Source: Rhodococcus sp. 4CII
GTDB taxonomy: Bacteria > Actinomycetota > Actinomycetes > Mycobacteriales > Mycobacteriaceae
Direction of reading: 5' to 3'
DNA: 64,000 nucleotides
Assembly: GCF_014256275.1 (NCBI RefSeq)
Contig: NZ_JACCFE010000002.1
Coordinates: 7,565,501 to 7,629,500, forward strand
Part shown: piece by piece, positions 57,036 to 64,000 of the stretch
Numbering within the stretch: position 1 is the stretch's first letter
How the letters are laid out: each line of letters starts with the position of its first letter
Notes under the pieces: model-generated
What the model was told of the DNA's origin: nothing
Databases searched by the model: none
What the model saw: only the letters and a program-made list of their open reading frames with translations
Made by a program: the position numbers and the translations under genes

Positions 57036-59168
57036 TCAGCCCTCCAGCAGCGAGGCCGGCGGGGTGAACCGCGGACCGTACGCCTCGGCGAGTTCCCGGG
57101 CGCGCGCCACGAACGCCTCGGTGCCGCCGGGGAATCCGGCGACGAACTGGCTGGTACCGCCGGTCCACACCGGGAAGCCGATGCCGAGCAGCGATCCGAC
57201 ATTGGCGTCGGCGGTGGACCGGAGGATGCCGTCCTCGTGGCAGCGGACCGTCTCGAGCACCTCGGCGAAGAGCAGCCGGTCACGCAGGTCCGTCAGGTTC
57301 GCGCGGTCACCGGACACCGGGAAGCGCTGCGCGAGGCCGGACCACAGCGTCCCGCGGCGGCCGTCCGGGTACTCGTAGAAGCCGCCGCTGGCGACGCGGC
57401 TGGGCCGGCCGAGCTCCTCGACCATCGCGGTGAGCACCGCGTCGCCGGGATGATCGGCGAGCTCGGCACCCCGGCTCTGTGCGACCTCGCGGAACTGGCC
57501 ACGGATCTTCAGCGGCAGCGACAGCGTCAGCTCGTCGAGCAGGGCGAGCGTGCCGAGCGGATAACCGGCCTGCAGGGACGCCTGCTCGATCGACTGGGGG
57601 TCGATACCCTCGCCGACCATCGCGGCGGCCTCGACGAGGCGCTGCAGGATCACCCGGCTGGTGAAGAAGCCGCGTCCGTCGCCGACGACGATCGGGATCT
57701 TCCGCATCTGCAGGGCGATGTCGAAGGCCTTCGCCAGGGTCGCGTCGCTGGTCTTGTCACCGACGATGATCTCGATCAGTTCCATCCGGTCGACCGGTGA
57801 GAAGAAGTGCAGGCCGATGAAGTCGTCGGGGCGGGGCACGCCGTCGGCGAGGTCCGTGATCGGCAGCGTCGAGGTGTTCGATGCGAGCACCGCGTCGGGG
57901 GCGATCACGTCGAGCACCTCCCCGAAGACTTTCTTCTTGAGGTCGGGGTCCTCGAATACGGCCTCGATCACCAGATCCGCGCCCGCGAGGTCCGCGACGT
58001 CGGCGGTGGGGGTGATCAGGGCGAGGACCGCGTCGGCGTCCTCGCGGGTGCGCTTGCCCGCATCGACCTGCTTGCCGAGCACCTTGCGGGCGTAGTCCTT
58101 GCCCCGCTCGGCGGCAGCGGCGTCGACGTCCTTGAGTGCGACCCGCATCCCGACGAGCGCGCACGAGAGGGCGACACCGGCGCCCATCATGCCTGCGCCG
58201 AGGACGGCGACGAGGTTCGCGCGGTGGGTGGGGAAGTCCTTCGGCCTGCTGGCACCCGCCCGCACGGTCTGCTTGTCGAAGAAGGTGCCCTGGATGATGT
58301 TCTTCGACACGGCGCCGGTCGCGAGTTCGACGAAGTAACGGGTCTCGATCGCAGAGGCGGTGTCGAAGTCCACCTGGGTGCCCTCGACCGCGGCGGCGAG
58401 GATGTTCGCCGGGGCGGGCATCGGGGCGCCCTTGTGGCGGTTTCGCAGTGCCGCGGCCCGCATCGGCAGCTGGTTCTCGATCGCCGGGGTGTATGTGGTG
58501 CCGCCGGGGATGAACTGGCCGCGGTCCCACGGCTGGCGGGCGCTCGGGTTCGAGGAGATCCATTCTCGGGCAGCGGGAATCAGCGTGTCGGCATCCGGGA
58601 CGAGCCGGTCCAGCAGCCCCAGGTCGAGGGCTTCCTGGACGCGGAAGGCGGTGCCGGGCAGGAGGACCTTGTCCAGCGCGCGGTCGAGACCGAGCAGGCG
58701 CACGGTGCGGACGATGCCACCGCCGCCGGGCAGCAGCCCGAGGGTGACCTCGGGGAGGCCGACCCGCAGTGCTGGGGAGTCGACGGCGATGCGGTGGTGG
58801 GCGGCGAGCGCGATCTCGAGACCGCCGCCGAGCGCGGTGCCGGCGAGCGCTGCGACTACCGGGACGCCGAGGGTCTCGAGGCGCCGCAGCATCGCCTTCG
58901 CCCCGTTCGCGAAGTCGGTCAGTTCGCCGGCCTGCTCGGGTGTGGTGGCGAGCAGGCCGCCGAGGTCGCCGCCCGCGAAGAACGTCTTCTTGGCGGAGGT
59001 GAGGATGACGCCGGTGAGCTGGTCGCCGAGGGTCTCGAGCCGGTCCAGGGCCGAGGCCAGGGAGGCGGACCAGTCGGCGGTCATCGTGTTCACGGACTGG
59101 TTGGGGTCGTCGAAGGTCAGGACCACGACGCCCTGCTCGTCCTGACTCCAGGTGGTGGTCTCGGTCAT
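57036..59168 (-). CDS. fadB: Bifunctional enoyl-CoA hydratase/3-hydroxyacyl-CoA dehydrogenase (FadB), third copy
   Basis: A 710-residue FadB with TFFAGGDL and GLPEVTLGLLPGGGG in the crotonase half. The dehydrogenase half has AVLGAGMMGAGVAL and GLHFFSPVDRMELIEII. C-terminal domains are complete (LRSTADANVGSLLGIGFPVWTGG). The ATG at 59168 is chosen over an upstream frame extension. It lies 50 bp downstream of its thiolase partner and 3 bp upstream of fadE, so hydration, dehydrogenation, thiolysis and acyl-CoA oxidation are encoded together. Confidence 0.94.
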   Translation of the reverse strand: MTETTTWSQDEQGVVVLTFDDPNQSVNTMTADWSASLASALDRLETLGDQLTGVILTSAKKTFFAGGDLGGLLATTPEQAGELTDFANGAKAMLRRLETLGVPVVAALAGTALGGGLEIALAAHHRIAVDSPALRVGLPEVTLGLLPGGGGIVRTVRLLGLDRALDKVLLPGTAFRVQEALDLGLLDRLVPDADTLIPAAREWISSNPSARQPWDRGQFIPGGTTYTPAIENQLPMRAAALRNRHKGAPMPAPANILAAAVEGTQVDFDTASAIETRYFVELATGAVSKNIIQGTFFDKQTVRAGASRPKDFPTHRANLVAVLGAGMMGAGVALSCALVGMRVALKDVDAAAAERGKDYARKVLGKQVDAGKRTREDADAVLALITPTADVADLAGADLVIEAVFEDPDLKKKVFGEVLDVIAPDAVLASNTSTLPITDLADGVPRPDDFIGLHFFSPVDRMELIEIIVGDKTSDATLAKAFDIALQMRKIPIVVGDGRGFFTSRVILQRLVEAAAMVGEGIDPQSIEQASLQAGYPLGTLALLDELTLSLPLKIRGQFREVAQSRGAELADHPGDAVLTAMVEELGRPSRVASGGFYEYPDGRRGTLWSGLAQRFPVSGDRANLTDLRDRLLFAEVLETVRCHEDGILRSTADANVGSLLGIGFPVWTGGTSQFVAGFPGGTEAFVARARELAEAYGPRFTPPASLLEG

Positions 59169-59218
59169 GCGCTCGCGCTTCTCTCGTTGGGAAGTAGGGG
59201 AATTGGCCGTCACCGTGT

Positions 59219-60430
59219 TCACACCCGCTCGACGATCGTGGCGATGCCCATGCCGCCGCCGACGCACAGGGTGATCAGGGCGCGGCGCTGGTCGCGGCGC
59301 TCGAGTTCGTCGATGACGGTGGAGATGAGCATCGCGCCGGTCGCGCCGAGCGGGTGGCCCATCGCGATCGCGCCGCCGTTGACGTTGACCTTCTCGTGCG
59401 GGAGGTCGAGGTCCCGCATGAACCGCAGGACGACGGACGAGAAGGCCTCGTTGATCTCGAACAGGTCGATGTCGCTGACCGACAGGCCGGCGACCTCGAG
59501 GGCCTTGAGGCTCGCCGGTGCGGGACCGGTCAGCATGATCGTCGGATCGGATCCGCTGACGGCGCCCGCGACGATGCGGGCCCGGGGAGTCAGTCCGAGT
59601 TCACGGCCGACCGTCTCGTTGCCGAGCGCGACGAGGGCGGCGCCGTCGACGATGCCGGAGGAGTTTCCGCCGGTGTGGACGTGGTCGATCTTCTCGATCC
59701 AGTGGTACTTCTGCAGTGCTACCGCGTCGAAGCCGGCCTGTGCGCCGAGTGCGGCGAAGGCGGGCTTGATCTTTCCGAGCGACTCGAGGGTGGTGCCGCG
59801 GCGGATGTGCTCGTCGTGGTCGAGGATCGTCTGGCCGTTCCGATCGAGGACCGGCACGATCGAGCGGGCGAACCTGCCCTCGTCCCAGGCGGTCGCGGCG
59901 CGGCGCTGGGACTCGACGGCGAACGCGTCGACGTCCTCGCGGGTGAAGCCCTCGATCGTGGCGATCAGGTCGGCGCCGATGCCCTGTGGGACGAACCCGG
60001 TGGTGAGGTTGGTCTCCGGGTCGTTCGCCCAGGCGCCGCCGTCGGAGCCCATCGGAACCCGGGACATGCTCTCGACGCCGCCGGCGAGCACCAGGGACTC
60101 CCAGCCCGAGGCGATCTTCTGTGAGGCGGTGTTGACGGCCTCGAGGCCGGAGGCGCAGAAGCGGTTCATCTGGACGCCGGCCACCGTCTCGGGGAGGCCC
60201 GCGGCGATGGCGGCGATGCGTGCAAGGTCCGCGCCTTGATCTCGCAGCGGGCTCACGACACCGAGGATCAGGTCGTCGACGCGCTTGGTGTCGAGGCTCG
60301 GGTTGCGGTCCTGGAGGGCGCGGAGTAATCCGGTGACGAGTGAGATCGGCTTGACGCCGTGCAGGGCTCCTCCACGTCCCCGCCCGCGTGGGGTGCGAAA
60401 GGCGTCGTACACGTACACGTCATGAGGCAT
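59219..60430 (-). CDS. fadA: Acetyl-CoA C-acyltransferase (thiolase), third copy
   Basis: A 403-residue thiolase starting MPHDVYVYDAFRTPRGRGRG. The nucleophile is in NRFCASGLEAVN, with NEAFSSVV, MGHPLGATGA and LCVGGGMG. The ATG at 60430 matches the start of the other two copies; an upstream frame extension overlaps the synthetase gene. It is paired with the fadB that follows it on the minus strand, the same thiolase-then-fadB order as at 1547 and 28752. Confidence 0.94.
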   Translation of the reverse strand: MPHDVYVYDAFRTPRGRGRGGALHGVKPISLVTGLLRALQDRNPSLDTKRVDDLILGVVSPLRDQGADLARIAAIAAGLPETVAGVQMNRFCASGLEAVNTASQKIASGWESLVLAGGVESMSRVPMGSDGGAWANDPETNLTTGFVPQGIGADLIATIEGFTREDVDAFAVESQRRAATAWDEGRFARSIVPVLDRNGQTILDHDEHIRRGTTLESLGKIKPAFAALGAQAGFDAVALQKYHWIEKIDHVHTGGNSSGIVDGAALVALGNETVGRELGLTPRARIVAGAVSGSDPTIMLTGPAPASLKALEVAGLSVSDIDLFEINEAFSSVVLRFMRDLDLPHEKVNVNGGAIAMGHPLGATGAMLISTVIDELERRDQRRALITLCVGGGMGIATIVERV

Positions 60431-60482
60431 TTTCGGGTCCTGTTCTGGTGATGGATGCGCGAGTCGCGCGGGGCCGGCGCGA

Positions 60483-62057
60483 TCAGACCGAGGCGCGGGC
60501 GGCTGCGGTGTCTGCGCCGGCCCAGTAGGCATCGCGCAACGACTTCTTGTAGAGCTTTCCGGTGGGCAACCGTGGCATGTCGTCGATGAAGTCGAAGGAC
60601 TTGGGGCATTTGAACTTTGCGAGGTGTGCGCGGCAGAACTCGTCGAGCTCGGCGGCCAGGCTCGGGTCCGTCGCTGCGGGGTCGGCCGCCTGGATCACGG
60701 CCTTGACGGCTTCGCCGAAGTCCTCGTCGGGGACGCCGAAGACGGCGGCGTCCAATACCTTCGGGTGGGTGACGAGCAGGTTTTCGATTTCCTGGGGGTA
60801 GATGTTCACCCCACCCGAGATGATCACGAAGGCCTGGCGGTCGGTGAGGTAGAGGAATCCGTCCTCGTCCAGGTAGCCGATGTCGCCGATCTTCGACATC
60901 GTGCCGGTGTCGTCCTTGGCGTCGGCGGTCTTGCCGGGATCGTTGAAGTACTCGAATCCGCTTCCCTCGCCGCGGAACCAGATGTTTCCGGCGACGCCGG
61001 GTGGGCACTCGTTGCCGTCGTCGTCCAGGATCACCGGTTCACCCATGAATGGCCGGCCGACGGTGCCCTTGTGCGCGAGCCACTCTTCCGGGGTGGCCCC
61101 GCACATGCCGTTGGCTTCGGTGCCGCCGTAGTACTCGTAGATCACCGGACCCCACCAGTCGATCATGGCCTCCTTGACCGCGACCGGACAGGGGGCGGCG
61201 CCGTGCACCACGACCTCGAGCGAGGACAGGTCCTGATTGCGCTTCTCGGCGGGCAGTTTGAGCATCCGGGAGAACATCGTCGGCACCACCATGGAGTGGG
61301 TGATGTGATGCTTCTCGACCAGGTCGAGGTACTGCTCGGCGTCGAAGCGCTCCATCACGACCACCGTCGCGCCGAGCCGCAGGCTGATCGCGACTGTCGA
61401 CTGCGGTCCCGAGTGGTACAGCGGGGCGGGGGAGAGGAATCGCATGCCCTCGCGTAGGTGGAAGAGCTTGCGTCCGAAGTCTTCGATCGCGAGGATCTCG
61501 CCCGGGTGGGCGTCCGGCAGCAGGCGCTTGATCGCCTTGGGGCGGCCGGTGGTTCCGGAGGAGTAGAACATCGGCGTGCCCAGGCGCTCGTTCTCGCCGG
61601 GGGTGGTCGGGTAGCCGGCCACGGCATGCGAGTACGACTCGAACGGGCCGGTCAGGGCCGGTGATCCGGGCTCGGCATCGACCATGAGCCAACGGCTCAC
61701 CCGCGGGCACAAGCCGGGGAGTTCCCGTGCCGCCTCGGCCTTGGTCGTGGTGGTGATCACCAGGCGTGACCGGGAGTCGTCGATGATGTACGCGGCTTCG
61801 GCTGCCGACAGGAACGAGTTGACCGGGGTGTAGAACAAGCCCGAGCGTTCGGCCGCCGACATCGCCACGATCATCTCGAGGTGGTTCTCCATCAGCAGCG
61901 CGATGTGGTCGCCGGGAACGAGTCCGTCGGACCGGAAGAGGGCTGCCAGCCGGTTGGCGCGGGCATCGAGTTCTGCGTAGGTCACAGTGATCCCGCTGGG
62001 GTGCATCACCACTGCGGGGCGATCAGGGTGGTCGAAGACATGGCGACCGGGGTACAT
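60483..62057 (-). CDS. AMP-dependent acyl-CoA synthetase (FadD-like)
   Basis: A 524-residue adenylate-forming ligase. P-loop YSSGTTGRPKAIKR, then EYYGGTEANGMCG, GDIGYLDEDGFLYLTDRQAFVI and the catalytic lysine in LPTGKLYKKSLRD. The YYGGTE motif and length are like actinobacterial steroid-side-chain, cholate or branched-acid ligases of the FadD group, but the substrate cannot be assigned. The ATG at 62057 follows AGGAGCG. It lies 52 bp upstream of the thiolase and downstream of a DUF7064-like gene. Confidence 0.92.
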   Translation of the reverse strand: MYPGRHVFDHPDRPAVVMHPSGITVTYAELDARANRLAALFRSDGLVPGDHIALLMENHLEMIVAMSAAERSGLFYTPVNSFLSAAEAAYIIDDSRSRLVITTTTKAEAARELPGLCPRVSRWLMVDAEPGSPALTGPFESYSHAVAGYPTTPGENERLGTPMFYSSGTTGRPKAIKRLLPDAHPGEILAIEDFGRKLFHLREGMRFLSPAPLYHSGPQSTVAISLRLGATVVVMERFDAEQYLDLVEKHHITHSMVVPTMFSRMLKLPAEKRNQDLSSLEVVVHGAAPCPVAVKEAMIDWWGPVIYEYYGGTEANGMCGATPEEWLAHKGTVGRPFMGEPVILDDDGNECPPGVAGNIWFRGEGSGFEYFNDPGKTADAKDDTGTMSKIGDIGYLDEDGFLYLTDRQAFVIISGGVNIYPQEIENLLVTHPKVLDAAVFGVPDEDFGEAVKAVIQAADPAATDPSLAAELDEFCRAHLAKFKCPKSFDFIDDMPRLPTGKLYKKSLRDAYWAGADTAAARASV

Positions 62058-62098
62058 GCTGCGCTCCTGTGAGGGGTCGGTTCGGTGATGGTTGCCGG

Positions 62099-63088
62099 TC
62101 AGGCCCGGATGGGGCGAAGGAACTCCGCCACCGCCCAGCCGCCGTGACCCTGTGCTAGGTCGACCGTCATCTGGGCCATCCGGACGGCCCGTTCCTGGGT
62201 GCGCTGGGTGACCGGGACGAAGTGGCGGATGCTGCCGTCGACGACGATCGTCGGCAGGCCCTCGGCGGTGATGACGCCGACGTGGCGCCCCCGATAGGTG
62301 GATTCACCGGCGTAGTCGGTGTGGACGAGGTAGTCGGTGATCGGGTGCACGACGTGGTCGGTGGTGACGACGGCACCGGCGCTGACTCGGATACCGGACG
62401 GTTCGTACTCGCCGTAGGCGCTGAAAGCGGTACCGTCGGCGAGCCAGCCGGCGACCCATTCGCCGGTGTAGGAGGCCCATTCACGCGGTCCCCACGAGTG
62501 GTCGCGGAACGAGGTCACCTTGTCGAGCACCCACGTCCGGCGACCGACTCGGATGGTGCCCGAGAGGTGGCCGAACTGCTCGTAGTGGTCGGTGGCGAAC
62601 ACTGAACTGCCCGGGGTGCAGTCGCCGTCGCCGTCGTCGTTGATGACAAACATCGGCGAGGTGGCCTCGTAGGTCAGGGAGATCTCGCACTCCTCGGACG
62701 GCGCGTTCTTCAATGCGATGCGGCCGTTCTCGGCCATCAACGACGGATGGGACACGCGGGCCACGGTGTTGCGGTAGGTGATCTCCGCGGTGCGTGTGGG
62801 CTCCTTGAACGCGATCTCGAGCCCCTGGCCGGCGAACTCGTCGTTGGTGGTGCAGGTCGTGCGCCCCGCGCGGAAGGCGATCGCGCCACCCGGAAGGGTG
62901 AGTTGGACGGACGTCTCGCTGTAACCGAGGTTCGGCCGGTTGCCGATGCGGACCAGGCCGCCGAGTTGGGTGATCGGGTCGACGAAGTTGAAGTAGACGC
63001 TCTCGTTGAAGTTCTCGACTCCCGTGAAGCCGTGGGTGCCCTCCGCATCCGCTCCGTACTTGCAGGCGGTGAACGGTTCGCTCGTCAT
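62099..63088 (-). CDS. DUF7064/DUF7065-like (AttH/lipocalin-related) protein
   Basis: A 329-residue protein with no signal peptide or membrane helix. It is beta-rich with the conserved segment TSFRDHSWGPREWASYTGEW, which resembles the RDHSWG motif of AttH/CrtC-like hydroxyneurosporene-synthase-related proteins and DUF7064/7065 families seen beside steroid and terpenoid catabolic genes. GAGGAGAACC precedes the ATG at 63088. A lipid-binding or hydratase-type role is possible; there is no firm function. Confidence 0.6.
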   Translation of the reverse strand: MTSEPFTACKYGADAEGTHGFTGVENFNESVYFNFVDPITQLGGLVRIGNRPNLGYSETSVQLTLPGGAIAFRAGRTTCTTNDEFAGQGLEIAFKEPTRTAEITYRNTVARVSHPSLMAENGRIALKNAPSEECEISLTYEATSPMFVINDDGDGDCTPGSSVFATDHYEQFGHLSGTIRVGRRTWVLDKVTSFRDHSWGPREWASYTGEWVAGWLADGTAFSAYGEYEPSGIRVSAGAVVTTDHVVHPITDYLVHTDYAGESTYRGRHVGVITAEGLPTIVVDGSIRHFVPVTQRTQERAVRMAQMTVDLAQGHGGWAVAEFLRPIRA

Positions 63089-63123
63089 GGTTCTCCTCGA
63101 TGGATCGTCGAATGGGTTGGGCG

Positions 63124-63993
63124 TCAGAATCTCTCGGCCGGTACGGGGTCGAGCGGGAGGAAGAGCGCCTGTCGGTGCTCGAGAAACGAGAGCACCCCTT
63201 CCCGGGCGTCCAGGGAGTCGACCCGCGACGCATAGGCGCGGGATTCCTCGGCGGCGGCGCCGCGGGGGTGCGGCTGCGCCCAACTTGCGGCGAGGAGGCG
63301 CTTGGAGAGCGCCACCGAGGTCGGTGAGGTGTCGCGGACGAACTGCTCGGCGTACGTTCGGGCGGCTGCCATCACCTGGTCGGCGGGTACCACTTGCGTC
63401 AGGAACCCGGCGGCGTATGCCTCGGCGGCGTCGAAGACACGCCCGGAGAGGATCCAGTCGGTGGCGCGGCCGATCCCGACCAGGCGGGGCAGGAACCACG
63501 AGGAGGCCCCCTCCGGCACCACGCCGCGGCGATTGAACACGAAGCCGAATCGGGCCTTCTCGCTGGCGATCCGGATGTCCATCGCGGCGGCGATGGTCAC
63601 CCCGCCGCCGACCGCGTGCCCGTTGAGCGCGGCGATCACCGGCTTCTGCATGGCGAACAGTCGCTCGCTGATCCGTCCAGCCGGCTCGCGGTATCCGGTC
63701 GGCGTGTGTCCCTCGATGTCCTCGACGAGCGCCCGGCTCAACGTCTCCGGACCGTCGAGTGCAGCGCCCAGGGAGAACGCCTCACCGGCGCCGGTGACGA
63801 TCACCGCGCGCACCTGCGGATCACGATCGGCGAGGTCGAGCGCCCGCAGAACACTGACGAGCATCTGCACCCGCATGGCGTTTCGGCGCTCGGGCGCGTC
63901 GAGGGTGATCACCGCGATGCCGTCGGCGGCGTCGTAGCGCACGTCCTCGTAGGTGACCTCGGCGTGCGCGCCGGGGGCGACGGTGTCCGTCAC
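63124..63993 (-). CDS. Enoyl-CoA hydratase/isomerase (crotonase family)
   Basis: A 289-residue crotonase. It has DAPERRNAMR near the N-terminus, AFSLGAALDG at the first oxyanion position, GHAVGGGVTIAAAMD at the second, and NRRGVVPEGASSWFLPRLVG, which carries the E typical of hydratases/isomerases such as EchA-like proteins. The GTG at 63993 is 7 bp from the window edge, so a start farther upstream cannot be excluded. It is the first gene visible of the minus-strand operon. Confidence 0.85.
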   Translation of the reverse strand: MTDTVAPGAHAEVTYEDVRYDAADGIAVITLDAPERRNAMRVQMLVSVLRALDLADRDPQVRAVIVTGAGEAFSLGAALDGPETLSRALVEDIEGHTPTGYREPAGRISERLFAMQKPVIAALNGHAVGGGVTIAAAMDIRIASEKARFGFVFNRRGVVPEGASSWFLPRLVGIGRATDWILSGRVFDAAEAYAAGFLTQVVPADQVMAAARTYAEQFVRDTSPTSVALSKRLLAASWAQPHPRGAAAEESRAYASRVDSLDAREGVLSFLEHRQALFLPLDPVPAERF

Positions 63994-64000
63994 AGTCCGC

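Noticed and set aside
1..64000. CRISPR arrays, tRNA or rRNA genes, prophage or plasmid replication genes
   Set aside because: No spaced direct repeats, tRNA-like cloverleaf sequences, rRNA segments, integrases or replication genes were seen while reading the window.

Overview
The window looks like chromosomal DNA of a high-GC actinobacterium of the Rhodococcus/Nocardia/Mycobacterium group, most likely a Rhodococcus. The evidence is the complete yrbE-mce lipid import operon with Mce-associated proteins, the many fadA/fadB/fadD paralogues, a mycofactocin-type short-chain dehydrogenase, two tandem-domain TetR regulators resembling Mce3R, and frequent GTG starts with 4-bp gene overlaps. No rRNA, tRNA or CRISPR array was seen.

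Left part (1-43.5 kb): a lipid uptake and breakdown region. A divergent Mce-type ATPase (mkl/MceG-like) lies at the left edge. To its right are a thiolase-fadB pair, an alpha/beta hydrolase, a tandem TetR regulator and a kinase-like phosphotransferase. A 15-kb co-oriented run follows: Baeyer-Villiger monooxygenase, aldehyde dehydrogenase, yrbEA-yrbEB, mceA-F, four Mce-associated membrane proteins and a 29-codon ORF. Next come fadD, a convergent MpaB-like oxygenase/ferredoxin pair, an SDR, and a second thiolase-fadB pair joined to the proton-translocating transhydrogenase genes (pntAA, a 49-codon ORF, pntAB, pntB). After these are a second tandem TetR regulator, a quinone-oxidoreductase-like MDR, an SDR, a DUF3263-like small protein, another hydrolase, and a hydrolase/adenylate-forming fusion whose ATP-binding motifs are degenerate.

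The main observation is that many of these units share one promoter. A 13-bp imperfect inverted repeat, GAACAnnnTGTAT, overlaps the -10 hexamer, usually with a TTGACA-like -35 placed 18 bp upstream. Clear copies precede the first thiolase, the phosphotransferase, the monooxygenase-mce run, fadD, the SDR and the DUF3263 gene. Diverged copies precede the second thiolase, both tandem TetR genes, the MDR and the other SDR. Several of these genes appear to have leaderless mRNAs. I infer one regulon, run by the two paralogous regulators, for import (Mce) and oxidation of an unidentified ketone-, aldehyde- or isoprenoid-containing lipid, with transhydrogenase supplying NADPH.

Right part (43.9-64 kb): an IS630-family element with a broken transposase, then a co-oriented minus-strand catabolic run. 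In transcription order it encodes an enoyl-CoA hydratase, a DUF7064-like protein, an acyl-CoA synthetase, thiolase, FadB, acyl-CoA dehydrogenase, SDR, phosphotransferase, a small protein, a second acyl-CoA synthetase, a branched-chain-type ABC importer (a LivH-LivM-LivG triple fusion, LivF, LivK), and a mycofactocin-type SDR. A TnpB gene inserted on the opposite strand carries an internal inverted segment and lacks its RuvC-I motif. No copy of the GAACAnnnTGTAT promoter was seen in this right part, so it is probably controlled separately.
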